59,553 nucleotides of DNA from Symsagittifera roscoffensis (lineage: Eukaryota; Xenacoelomorpha; Acoela; Convolutidae). The notes under the pieces were generated by a model. It made no database searches. It was not told the DNA's origin and saw only the letters and a list, made by a program, of their open reading frames with translations. A program made the position numbers and the translations under genes. Below, piece after piece: positions 41,995 to 49,620 of the stretch. The stretch spans positions 1 to 59,553 of the forward strand of contig NW_026971052.1 in the NCBI RefSeq assembly GCF_963678635.1. The letters run 5' to 3'. The number at the start of each line of letters is the position of its first letter. The stretch's first letter is position 1.

Positions 41995-44900
41995 CAGATT
42001 CTGTGTAAATCGTCTTTCTCTTCTATGGTGGGGAATTCAGTGGGTAAGGCTCCACTCGCTTTCTGTTTCTGGAATTCACTCACATTGCCTTCGTTCAGTC
42101 TCATGAACTCTTCACCCACAACGTCTTGCAACTCGCTTTCGGATCTCTTCGGGACTGCCCGAAAGATCTTTGCCAACAAGTCATATGACCTTTCCGACAT
42201 TCTGGCCAACCTCACGCACTTTGGCACAGAGAAAAGTTGATCAACCAACACTTGTTGCGTCCTCGCATCCATTACCACCATGTGCGTAGGATACTTGCTA
42301 TTACAGTATGGCGCTGAGCTTGAACCCACCATATATTTTGAACCAGTAGGTCTGTGATAGGCTTCACTATCCTTCAGATTCATTTCGCTTTCTAGAGCTT
42401 CTCGCCAGCCTCCAATCTTCTGCTCTGTCTGCAATGCTCCAGGGAATATTTCCACGCTGAGGGACGTCACTAGCTCATGGGCACGCTCCAAGCGCTCGAG
42501 CGATTCTATCGAACTCGTCATGCTACAAAATCCCAAGGCTGTGATCAGGCTTACGTCCGTCACCCCATGGCAGTCCGCGACCAACTCCATGGCACTCTTA
42601 TCTGACATGCTCAATCTTCCATACAATCGTGCCAGTTGTCGATGCTGCTCGCTCAGCGTAATCAGGCAGTGTCCCAGGTTACAAACATGTCCTTCCATCC
42701 CACTGTGTTGAGCCAAGCATGTGCCTTGCTTCAACCAATTACTCGGTGTACCTTCCTCGGACAGCTCCGTGGACGGGTTGCTCTTCCTCTTCGTCAATTT
42801 CATGGCCAGCAGGTGATGTATCATGGCCAGATCATGTAAACTCGCATCATCATCCCGGTCTAACATGATATCCGCGGTCATGTCCCAGATTAAGCCTGCG
42901 TTAGGATGGGGACACCAGGAAGGCTTCATGAGTTCCCACATCACTACTAGACTGGTTTTCAAGGGACCGTCCCAAGAACCACAATCAAAACTCACTTGCC
43001 CTTTTAGCTCGGGAATCGAGGGTTCGACCACTCGTTCTTCCAAAATAATTCCCAGCTTGGGTTGTTCCACCATCAGCATTCCGATTTCCTTAATTCGTTC
43101 AACCCAGAAGTTGAGCACTGTGACTTGCTCATAGTCGAAGTACGCTTCCCTGGCTTCTTCATTCACGAAGGGATTATACGCTATCCCCGGTATGCCAGAC
43201 ACATATTGGAATGACTTCCGTTTCCCTAGTGTTGCAAACTCTTTTTGTCCTCTGACCGCTTCAATCAACTCTCGGCTCACTTTCAATTCTTTGTTGGAGT
43301 ATCTTCTCACCTCTTCCAACTTGCGATAGCTTTCCATATCATTCGACTCCTTGCTTGGCACGGTCAATGGCATGTCGTGATATAGTTCTAGGAGTGCCCT
43401 AAGGAAGTTCCTTTCGCAATCAACTCCCTTTTGCCGAATGATCTTTATACATTCTCCCAACACAGGAGTGGGGATACGATCCACCACGAACCTGACAAAG
43501 CAAAGGGCATCCTTTCGTTTAGCCCATGCTATCGCTGAATCGTCTTTTGAGATCAATGCTCGCAGAGCTTCCATCAATTCTAGCTCCTGTTCTCGTGATC
43601 TCGAATCATTACTGGCTTCATACTCCGCCTTTTTGATGCCCATCAAGCACCAAGCCAACCGTACTTGCAGATCAGTTCTCACGCAAGGATGAGCCAGGTA
43701 TGCTGCTACCGTCGCAGGTGCATTCATCGTCTCATCGAAGTATTTCTGGAGGGCCGCCCTCCAAGAAATCTCTAGCAGTTTTTCCAATCCAATTTCATTC
43801 GCTTCTGGTGACATTACTGTGCCATACTCTTTTCGATTGAAGTTAGAGTTCTCCGTAAGCCCTTTCAGATATTCTTGCATGGCCCGCTTTTCACTCCAAG
43901 CCATCAGGTGCCCTCTCGCGGAGTTCCTCGCTTTCAACATCTCCACATAACCCCCTGCCGGATCTCCCATGTGGACCGATTCCGGCACAGTTATTCGACT
44001 GTACTCAACCACGTCGAGTTGTCCTTCCAGTTTCAACTTGGCCATGTTGATTCGCGAGGGCCTATAATCTTCAAGTCCTCCAGATCCACATTGACTGATG
44101 ATTTCCATTTCTAACTTAGTGTCTGCCAGGGTTCGCGCCGTCTTCTTCGATCTTGTGGCGGTTACGGTCAGACCTGCCAAGAGCATAGGGGGTATCAGAT
44201 TCTCTTTTTCTCCCCCTGTCAGCGTTGCGCTATCTCCTTGCCCGCTCTCGCCTGAACGACCTGCGCTCGTTAAAGAGGTCACCACTGCGCTGGCTCTCGA
44301 CTTCACCACTCTCGGGTTCATGGCTCGACTTCCTGTTTTCCCTTTTAGTCGCTTCAGCCCTTTCCTGGCTCGTCTGACAGGTAATTTCTTTGCAACATGC
44401 TGATCATCGGCACTGTCTTCTGTTACTGACTCGGTCAGAACATCCGACTCCATGGATCTCACTATTTTCTCCAGGACCTCACGCATGATGGGTTGGTTCA
44501 ATCCCACCTTCATTATGGACTGCGTCCCATATCGCCTTATCACGTCCCATGATTTCTCCATGAAGTTCACTCGGCTCCAGATTGCTCCTGTCTTGCCTTC
44601 CAGTTCCATTTGATATCTTTCCCATTCCTCTTCTGGTAACGTACCGAGGAACGATATCTTCATCGACTCTTCGATTTTCCTCCTCCTCGGTGATTCATGA
44701 AGCAGTTTCTGCGGATCCCTGCTTCGGCACTCTCTAGCCTGGCTTATTGGGTCTATCGGAGATAGATCGGCCGACGCCTCCTTTGTAGGAGACATGAAGG
44801 ACGATGGTGCCATCAACAATAAACTCCCATCGACTTCCCCATCGTCGTCTTCACTGAACCGGCATTCTAGCAAGTCCCTTTCCAACGCTCCTAGATCGGT

Positions 44901-45638
44901 CTCTCCCGGTTTCTCCGTCTTACTTCCGGTCCCGTCATCGTTATCGTCCTGATCCATCAATTCATCGTCGTCCGCGTCAGGTCTCGGCTTAGGTCCCGAG
45001 GGTCCTTGTCGTGCGTCCATGCCCGAATCCGGCCGAGCCGGTACGGCCATGTCTCCTGCGTGATAAAACAATTCATCATCGACCAGGAATTCTACCAACT
45101 CCTCGCCATGTGGGGCCAGGTCTTCTATCGTTATATATGAGCCTCCTCTGCCCTCTCTTGCCACCTCCAGCATCACTACTTTCGCTTCTCCTGACCACTT
45201 CAGTCTCGATAAGTCATCCGCGGAAGAATACACTTCGTTCCACGTTTCAGCCGAGACCTCTGGTCTCCTGGAGGGTAGTGCCTTGATCTTTTTCCTGCTC
45301 CAGGCATCGGGGAATGAGAAGTCAAACGTATGCGCGGCGGCAGCGTTCCAGCTGATGAAGCGCGGCTCCATCCCTCCACTCCACTTCAACATTCTCTTCT
45401 CTGCGTCACGAGCTGCTCCGATGCGAGGGGCAATGATGGGAGACGTGATATAATGTCCGTCCACTTTCATCAGCCTCGGACCTCCCGTTGTGAGCAGCGC
45501 TCGCACTGCCCTGGAGTCCAGTTTGGGATCCTTCTCCTTCAGGTAGTCGGCATAGATGTCCAGGTGGACTAGTGTAATCTCGGATGGCTCACTCAAGTTC
45601 TTGACCACCTGGTGCCCTGCGACTGAAATGATGGACAT
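41994..45638 (-). CDS. 1214-aa unrecognised protein of the LTR element
   Basis: One uninterrupted frame of 1214 codons, ATG at 45638 directly after a TAA. The first ~25 residues (MSIISVAGHQVVKNL...) come from a 76-bp duplication of the protease ORF; unique sequence begins LDIYADYLKEKDPK. Features: aromatic/charged N-terminal ~180 residues; acidic disordered stretch (DADDDELMDQDDNDD) around 215-260; basic patch VRRARKGLKRLKGKTGSR around 405-425; long helical C-terminal half (CEREN-type, LLELYHDM, REAYFDYEQVTVLNFWVERI). LVDDELF near residue 163 is not in an RT context. GC content is clearly higher than in the surrounding repeats. Function unknown; position is that of pol. Confidence 0.8.
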   Translation of the reverse strand: MSIISVAGHQVVKNLSEPSEITLVHLDIYADYLKEKDPKLDSRAVRALLTTGGPRLMKVDGHYITSPIIAPRIGAARDAEKRMLKWSGGMEPRFISWNAAAAHTFDFSFPDAWSRKKIKALPSRRPEVSAETWNEVYSSADDLSRLKWSGEAKVVMLEVAREGRGGSYITIEDLAPHGEELVEFLVDDELFYHAGDMAVPARPDSGMDARQGPSGPKPRPDADDDELMDQDDNDDGTGSKTEKPGETDLGALERDLLECRFSEDDDGEVDGSLLLMAPSSFMSPTKEASADLSPIDPISQARECRSRDPQKLLHESPRRRKIEESMKISFLGTLPEEEWERYQMELEGKTGAIWSRVNFMEKSWDVIRRYGTQSIMKVGLNQPIMREVLEKIVRSMESDVLTESVTEDSADDQHVAKKLPVRRARKGLKRLKGKTGSRAMNPRVVKSRASAVVTSLTSAGRSGESGQGDSATLTGGEKENLIPPMLLAGLTVTATRSKKTARTLADTKLEMEIISQCGSGGLEDYRPSRINMAKLKLEGQLDVVEYSRITVPESVHMGDPAGGYVEMLKARNSARGHLMAWSEKRAMQEYLKGLTENSNFNRKEYGTVMSPEANEIGLEKLLEISWRAALQKYFDETMNAPATVAAYLAHPCVRTDLQVRLAWCLMGIKKAEYEASNDSRSREQELELMEALRALISKDDSAIAWAKRKDALCFVRFVVDRIPTPVLGECIKIIRQKGVDCERNFLRALLELYHDMPLTVPSKESNDMESYRKLEEVRRYSNKELKVSRELIEAVRGQKEFATLGKRKSFQYVSGIPGIAYNPFVNEEAREAYFDYEQVTVLNFWVERIKEIGMLMVEQPKLGIILEERVVEPSIPELKGQVSFDCGSWDGPLKTSLVVMWELMKPSWCPHPNAGLIWDMTADIMLDRDDDASLHDLAMIHHLLAMKLTKRKSNPSTELSEEGTPSNWLKQGTCLAQHSGMEGHVCNLGHCLITLSEQHRQLARLYGRLSMSDKSAMELVADCHGVTDVSLITALGFCSMTSSIESLERLERAHELVTSLSVEIFPGALQTEQKIGGWREALESEMNLKDSEAYHRPTGSKYMVGSSSAPYCNSKYPTHMVVMDARTQQVLVDQLFSVPKCVRLARMSERSYDLLAKIFRAVPKRSESELQDVVGEEFMRLNEGNVSEFQKQKASGALPTEFPTIEEKDDLHRI

Positions 45639-45639
45639 T
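45564..45639. repeat. 76-bp direct duplication, copy at start of 1214-aa ORF
   Basis: Identical in all 76 bases to 46244-46319. It supplies the start codon and first residues of the 1214-aa ORF and ends the protease frame in a different frame. Confidence 0.95.
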
Positions 45640-46588
45640 TAGTTACATCAAACTTCTTCATGTTCTCCACACTCAGAAAGTCTGTGTTCAGAGGCAAAGC
45701 GTAGCCAAGTTTCTTTCCCCTCTGTATTGTCACTGTTGTTGCTTCTGTGTTCAATAACACACTCACACACAGTCCGCTCTGAGTGAGTGAGAAGCTTCTT
45801 CCTAAAATAGCCGAGCTTTTACTGTTTGGATTTGGTTTCAGACACACCTGTCTGTCATTGCTGAGTTCATTCAAGTTCCTCATCCTAAACGTCGCTACTA
45901 CGGCTTGGTTCGGTTTTAATCTAACTTTTCGATCCCGAAAGATCGGCACCTTGGCCTGATTAATTAAGATCTTATGAAGGGGTCTTTTTTCATACTTTCT
46001 CTCAGGATCCTTGATCCTAATCAATCCGTCATTGAGATCGATCGTGACGTCAAAGTTGCGAACGAAATCCCTTCCTAGGATGAACTGGTCGGATTCATCC
46101 AAATTCTCTACTACTAGGAAGCTCATCCAAAGATGTCTTCCTCCGAGCTGCAGTGAGATGATCGGGGTTCGTCCGGCGACATAGATCGCTCCCTGATTGG
46201 CAGCTGCCAACCTGATGTTTTTCGGTATGAGATCCGATCTTTCGTGGACTAGTGTAATCTCGGATGGCTCACTCAAGTTCTTGACCACCTGGTGCCCTGC
46301 GACTGAAATGATGGACATTATTTTGGTCCCCGCCTTCGTCATGCCGAAAGTCTTACCAGATATAACGTTCAGTTTTAGTCCCTGTTTCTTGGGTTCCTCT
46401 TTGTCTTCTGCTTTTGTCGTTTTACCCAGGACATTAAGACTTTCCCGAAGATCTGTGCTCTCCAGCTCCGATCTTACCCATTGCTCCACTTCTTTCGTTG
46501 CTAGGTCCTGTTTGACATTCTGCAGCGCTGTCCTTGCCGCCAGGCCGTAATCCACCTTGAGTGGGCTAGACGACTCTGTTTCGAGGTT
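45593..46588 (-). CDS. Retropepsin-like region lacking the D[TS]G motif
   Basis: The frame is open from 46588, right after the TAG that ends the zinc-knuckle ORF in the same frame, to 45593. Order: VDYGLAARTALQNVKQDL, GKTFGMTKAGTKIMSI, GHQVVKNLSEPSEITLVH, IRLAAANQGAIYVAGRTP, FLVVENLDESDQFILGRDF, then a Lys/Arg-rich tail (RDRKVRLKPNQAVVATFRM). FILGRDF is the hydrophobic-hydrophobic-Gly motif of retropepsins, and SEITLVH is the strand after DTGS; but where DTG is expected the sequence has NLSEP. So the protease fold is likely, the catalytic Asp appears lost. Would process Gag polyproteins in an intact relative. Confidence 0.65.
   Translation of the reverse strand, partial: NLETESSSPLKVDYGLAARTALQNVKQDLATKEVEQWVRSELESTDLRESLNVLGKTTKAEDKEEPKKQGLKLNVISGKTFGMTKAGTKIMSIISVAGHQVVKNLSEPSEITLVHERSDLIPKNIRLAAANQGAIYVAGRTPIISLQLGGRHLWMSFLVVENLDESDQFILGRDFVRNFDVTIDLNDGLIRIKDPERKYEKRPLHKILINQAKVPIFRDRKVRLKPNQAVVATFRMRNLNELSNDRQVCLKPNPNSKSSAILGRSFSLTQSGLCVSVLLNTEATTVTIQRGKKLGYALPLNTDFLSVENMKKFDVTKCPSFQSQGTRWSRT
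46244..46319. repeat. 76-bp direct duplication, copy within protease ORF
   Basis: Identical to 45564-45639; here it codes MSIISVAG...EITLVH in frame with the retropepsin-like protein and is probably the original position. Confidence 0.95.
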
Positions 46589-46906
46589 CTAGGCTACCAC
46601 CTCGTCAGGCCATGTCTTAACCTTTTTGGTCGTGAAGGTGCTCGGTGTCGTCTCCTTTCTCCGAGATTCAGCCTCGTTCATCAGACGTGCTCTACTGGCC
46701 TTGACACCCGAAAGCGCCTCTTCGTGGCGGGGATGTTTCGCGTCCGCTACTGCGTCCCAAAATTGAGTACAATCCGACTTGAAGTGTCCCTCCAAATTAC
46801 AGAAGAAACACCTCGGACCATATTTCATGATAAGTCCTCTGACGTACTCCTCATGATCCTCGTCGGTCGCGTCGGCGTCCTCGAGAAAGTAGCCTATGGC
46901 CTTCAT
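46589..46906 (-). CDS. gag: Gag zinc-knuckle ORF (nucleocapsid-like)
   Basis: 105-aa frame starting MKAIGYFLEDADATDEDHEE with one CX2CX4HX4C knuckle, CFFCNLEGHFKSDC, followed by a basic tail. The start ATG overlaps the stop of the 46903-47163 frame (ATGA). It ends at TAG 46591-46589; the same frame continues into the retropepsin-like region, the position where some retroviruses use stop readthrough. Confidence 0.7.
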   Translation of the reverse strand: MKAIGYFLEDADATDEDHEEYVRGLIMKYGPRCFFCNLEGHFKSDCTQFWDAVADAKHPRHEEALSGVKASRARLMNEAESRRKETTPSTFTTKKVKTWPDEVVA

Positions 46907-47163
46907 GTTCTGTTTGTACGCTCCGAGGTCTCCTCTGTCCTCTCGGCTTCCTCCCGTTCGAGGACCTCATCTGGCTCAAAGTCGGGTCGAATGAGCGTTC
47001 GCTCCCCTTCGTCAAAGGGATCCACCAGCGTTTCGCTCGCAGGCTCGGCCTCGGCGCTCCGCCTTTGATTGCCATCGAGGTTCTTCTCGCTCCTCAGTTT
47101 CATTTCGCTCACTGAAAGATCAGGTTGACCTTTAGTCGATTCGTCTTCAGCAATCATGATCAT
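46903..47163 (-). CDS. gag: Duplicated Gag segment, 86-aa frame
   Basis: Repeats the AEDESTKGQPDLSVSEMKLR...EVLEREEAERTEETSER segment of the N-terminal Gag frame, with 12 additional residues (DEGERTLIRPDF) that the upstream copy lacks. Its start ATG lies in ATGATCATGATT near the end of the previous frame. Highly charged, no fold recognised. Confidence 0.55.
   Translation of the reverse strand: MIMIAEDESTKGQPDLSVSEMKLRSEKNLDGNQRRSAEAEPASETLVDPFDEGERTLIRPDFEPDEVLEREEAERTEETSERTNRT
46918..47153. repeat. 236-bp direct duplication in gag, copy 1
   Basis: Matches 47942-48141 apart from a 36-bp segment (near 46981-47016) that is present only here. Confidence 0.9.
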
Positions 47164-48259
47164 TCAATAATCGCTCGATCTCTCTTGTCATCCTAGCCTC
47201 TCTTTCCTCTGACTCTTTGTTTGCCTGTGCCAGGCTCTCAGCCAGGCATTGATCGGTGTTACGAATCAATTGAGCCTGATCAAACCTCGCCTGCGACTTC
47301 ACGTGTGTTAGCTCATCTTTCAAACTCTCTCGACCATGGTGAGCTCTCTCGTCAACTTGATCTATCTTCTTAGTCATGTCCCGCCTCAATTCATCCAGGC
47401 CATTCATCACACCAGCGAACATATCACTTATGTCACCAGCTGCCCCCAGTGGCGGGGTTAGCCCCAGAGAAGACGAGGTCAGCTGCGGCTGTAGCCTGGT
47501 ACTCGATGACGCACCGCCCTTTTGCTTGTGCATTGACGTCATTAGTCTGTCAAACGTTGATGATGCTTCCATCGTTATCCCATCAGACATAGGCCTGGTC
47601 GGCGAGGCAGAAGACGCCTCCCTGCTCATGTCGTTCCTTGGGCACGGTGTGAAGTTCACATCCGGATGGGTTATTTGCGGTTGGTCGTAACTAGAGGACA
47701 GACCTCCGGATTGTAGCGACGTCACGCGCTCATCGTACAAAGACTTCCAACTTTTCTTTGCCTTCGAGAACGTCTGCTCTTCACCCGGACTCATACTCGA
47801 CATCATCGCGTTGTTGCTCTGTTTGGCCAAGGATGAGTGTGCACTTGTCAGATGTGAAGGTTCCTTTCTCCATTTATAGCTCTTAGTTTCTGATTTGGAC
47901 ATTCCCCTGTACAACACTTCCTCCCTAGGTTCGACCTCGGGACGCTCCGAGGTCTCCTCTGTCCTCTCGGCTTCCTCCCGTTCGAGGACCTCATCTGGCT
48001 CAAAGGGATCCACCAGCGTTTCGCTCGCAGGCTCGGCCTCGGCGCTCCGCCTTTGATTGCCATCGAGGTTCTTCTCGCTCCTCAGTTTCATTTCGCTCAC
48101 TGAAAGATCAGGTTGACCTTTAGTCGATTCGTCTTCAGCAAACGCGTCGGAAGCGCTGCTAAACGAGGTTTGGCTACGCCTAGTTCTAAACTTCCGCGTG
48201 CTTCCCTTGCTTAGCCTGGGAATTTTGGTAGTCGATCCTAGCGAGTCCCTGCGCTGCAT
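47147..48259 (-). CDS. gag: Gag-like N-terminal protein of the 12.8-kb element
   Basis: ATG at 48259 gives MQRRDSLGSTTKIPRLSK and a 370-aa frame. Basic N-terminus, acidic mid part (EVLEREEAERTEETSER), Ser/Thr-rich centre, then a coiled-coil C-terminus (MNGLDELRRDMTKKIDQ, ESEEREARMTREIERLLND). No capsid fold recognised. First gene downstream of the structured leader. Confidence 0.65.
   Translation of the reverse strand: MQRRDSLGSTTKIPRLSKGSTRKFRTRRSQTSFSSASDAFAEDESTKGQPDLSVSEMKLRSEKNLDGNQRRSAEAEPASETLVDPFEPDEVLEREEAERTEETSERPEVEPREEVLYRGMSKSETKSYKWRKEPSHLTSAHSSLAKQSNNAMMSSMSPGEEQTFSKAKKSWKSLYDERVTSLQSGGLSSSYDQPQITHPDVNFTPCPRNDMSREASSASPTRPMSDGITMEASSTFDRLMTSMHKQKGGASSSTRLQPQLTSSSLGLTPPLGAAGDISDMFAGVMNGLDELRRDMTKKIDQVDERAHHGRESLKDELTHVKSQARFDQAQLIRNTDQCLAESLAQANKESEEREARMTREIERLLNDHDC
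47942..48141. repeat. Direct duplication in gag, copy 2 (36 bp shorter)
   Basis: Same sequence as 46918-47153 without the internal 36 bp; located in the N-terminal Gag frame. Confidence 0.9.
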
Positions 48260-48700
48260 AGTTTTTAACAAAATGAAAGTACTCGTAATTTGATGGCAAT
48301 GCAAACGTACCACAAACAAGATTTAGTTGAATCACTTAACGCTGTCTACTCGATTCCGTCAGTATCAAAATGTCTCTTAGATCTCTCACGACCAAACTAG
48401 TGACTCAGCTAAAGTTACACACAGGGTCTACCCAGTATTGATATAATGCTAACTCAACCCGGTTGTATAGTATAACAGTATCACTAAGTTTCCACAAGAT
48501 ATAATCGACACACAAAACACAATTGATAATCAGATAAGAATATCCTACAGGTGACAGCGACCTTTTGTCAGTATCAATTTATCGCCACACAATCTATCAA
48601 GTCACTGCTTTGTTAAAATTAAACAATCTTTGATAAAAAGCAGTGATGATTCAGAAATAGATAAATAAAACTTAGTCTTAAAGAAAAAGACTTCCCCCAA

Positions 48701-48829
48701 TCGGAACGATCCGAAAGAACGAAGCCCAGGACACAGTCTTCTCAAGTGGGTGTGTATCTGCCTAATACACCCACCGAGGTCTTCTTTTAGGTGTCCTGCG
48801 ATTGCCCGAGCTGTCCTACTAAGTAGCTC
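48701..48829 (-). ncRNA. Structured leader RNA domain, copy 1
   Basis: Three elements. Hairpin TCGGA 48701-48705 with TCCGA 48710-48714. Central long hairpin: outer stem CAGGACAC 48727-48734 with GTGTCCTG 48791-48798, inner stem GTGGGTGT 48746-48753 with ACACCCAC 48767-48774. Third hairpin: GAGCT 48808-48812 with AGCTC 48825-48829. Orders and spacings match copy 2. Confidence 0.75.
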
Positions 48830-48879
48830 AAGGCAACCTCTGATCGAAAATTCGTAAAGTCTATGAAAAAGCTCTCCCA

Positions 48880-49014
48880 CACTCGGACTGCTCCAAGTGC
48901 ACAAGAGTAGGGAACAATTTTTCTTCTCAAGTGGGTGTGTATTTGCCTAATACACCCACCGAGGTCTTCCTTTATTTGTTCCCGGATTGCCCGAACTCTC
49001 CTATTAAGTAGCTC
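48880..49014 (-). ncRNA. Structured leader RNA domain, copy 2
   Basis: Hairpin CACTCGGA 48880-48887 with TCCAAGTG 48892-48899 (one mismatch). Central hairpin: outer stem GGGAACAA 48910-48917 with TTGTTCCC 48976-48983, inner stem GTGGGTGT 48931-48938 with ACACCCAC 48952-48959. Third hairpin GAACT 48993-48997 with AGCTC 49010-49014: an A-C mismatch on plus but a G-U wobble in the minus (sense) RNA. Outer stem differs from copy 1 by four fully compensated pairs. Confidence 0.75.
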
Positions 49015-49249
49015 AAGGCAACCACACAACCAAAATCACAATCAAAAAAAAAATTTTGTTCGGGTACTTCTAATACACCCAATGTAGAATCCAAAGTTGA
49101 TCACGAATTTCCGGGTCAAAATGGGTTCTTATGATCCTAATAAGCACGCCTAATATCCTAATATGATCCTAATTAAATGGATATTTTCCGTTTCCCAAAT
49201 TGCCACAGAAAGTTTACTCAAGTCTCTAACAAGGAAGATCGTTAGAAGG

Positions 49250-49620
49250 TTTAAGACACTCCGGAGGGTTACCTCGGAGGGTGCCTTGATCACCCAAGTT
49301 ACTTCGGAGGGTACCTTAATCACCCAAGTTACTTCGGAGGGTCCCCCTAAATTTACTAAGGAGGGTCAATAAGATGCTTAATACGCTCCGGAGGGTTACT
49401 TCGGAGGGTACCTCCAAAATTTTCAAATTTTTTGATCTCGCTTAGAAGGTTCTCCTACTAGCTTCAAAAAGCGTCAAAACAAGCTAAGAGCTCTAAGGGG
49501 AGCTGTTTTAACTTCTTAGGGTGATCTCGTGGAACTTTTCCACTAAGGAGGGTTGCTAAAGGGTTTAGCTGACTCCGGAGGGTCACTTCGGAGGGTTCCC
49601 CCGAAACCAAGAAAAAGGGT
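49250..49620. repeat. Cluster of CGGAGGGT motifs
   Basis: About ten copies of [TC][TC]CGGAGGGT or AAGGAGGGT in 370 bp (sense strand ACCCTCCG), often preceded by TTACTT or ACTC and spaced 15-40 bp. Further single copies, in both orientations, extend to 51310. Confidence 0.8.

Noticed and set aside
45100-45160. FLVDDELFY in the 1214-aa protein as an RT YxDD box
   Set aside because: No upstream RT motifs (LPQG-type, first Asp) and the wrong surroundings; followed by disordered acidic sequence.
41633-45572. Many plus-strand frames of 60-105 aa
   Set aside because: Shadows of the large minus-strand frames, favoured by higher GC content.
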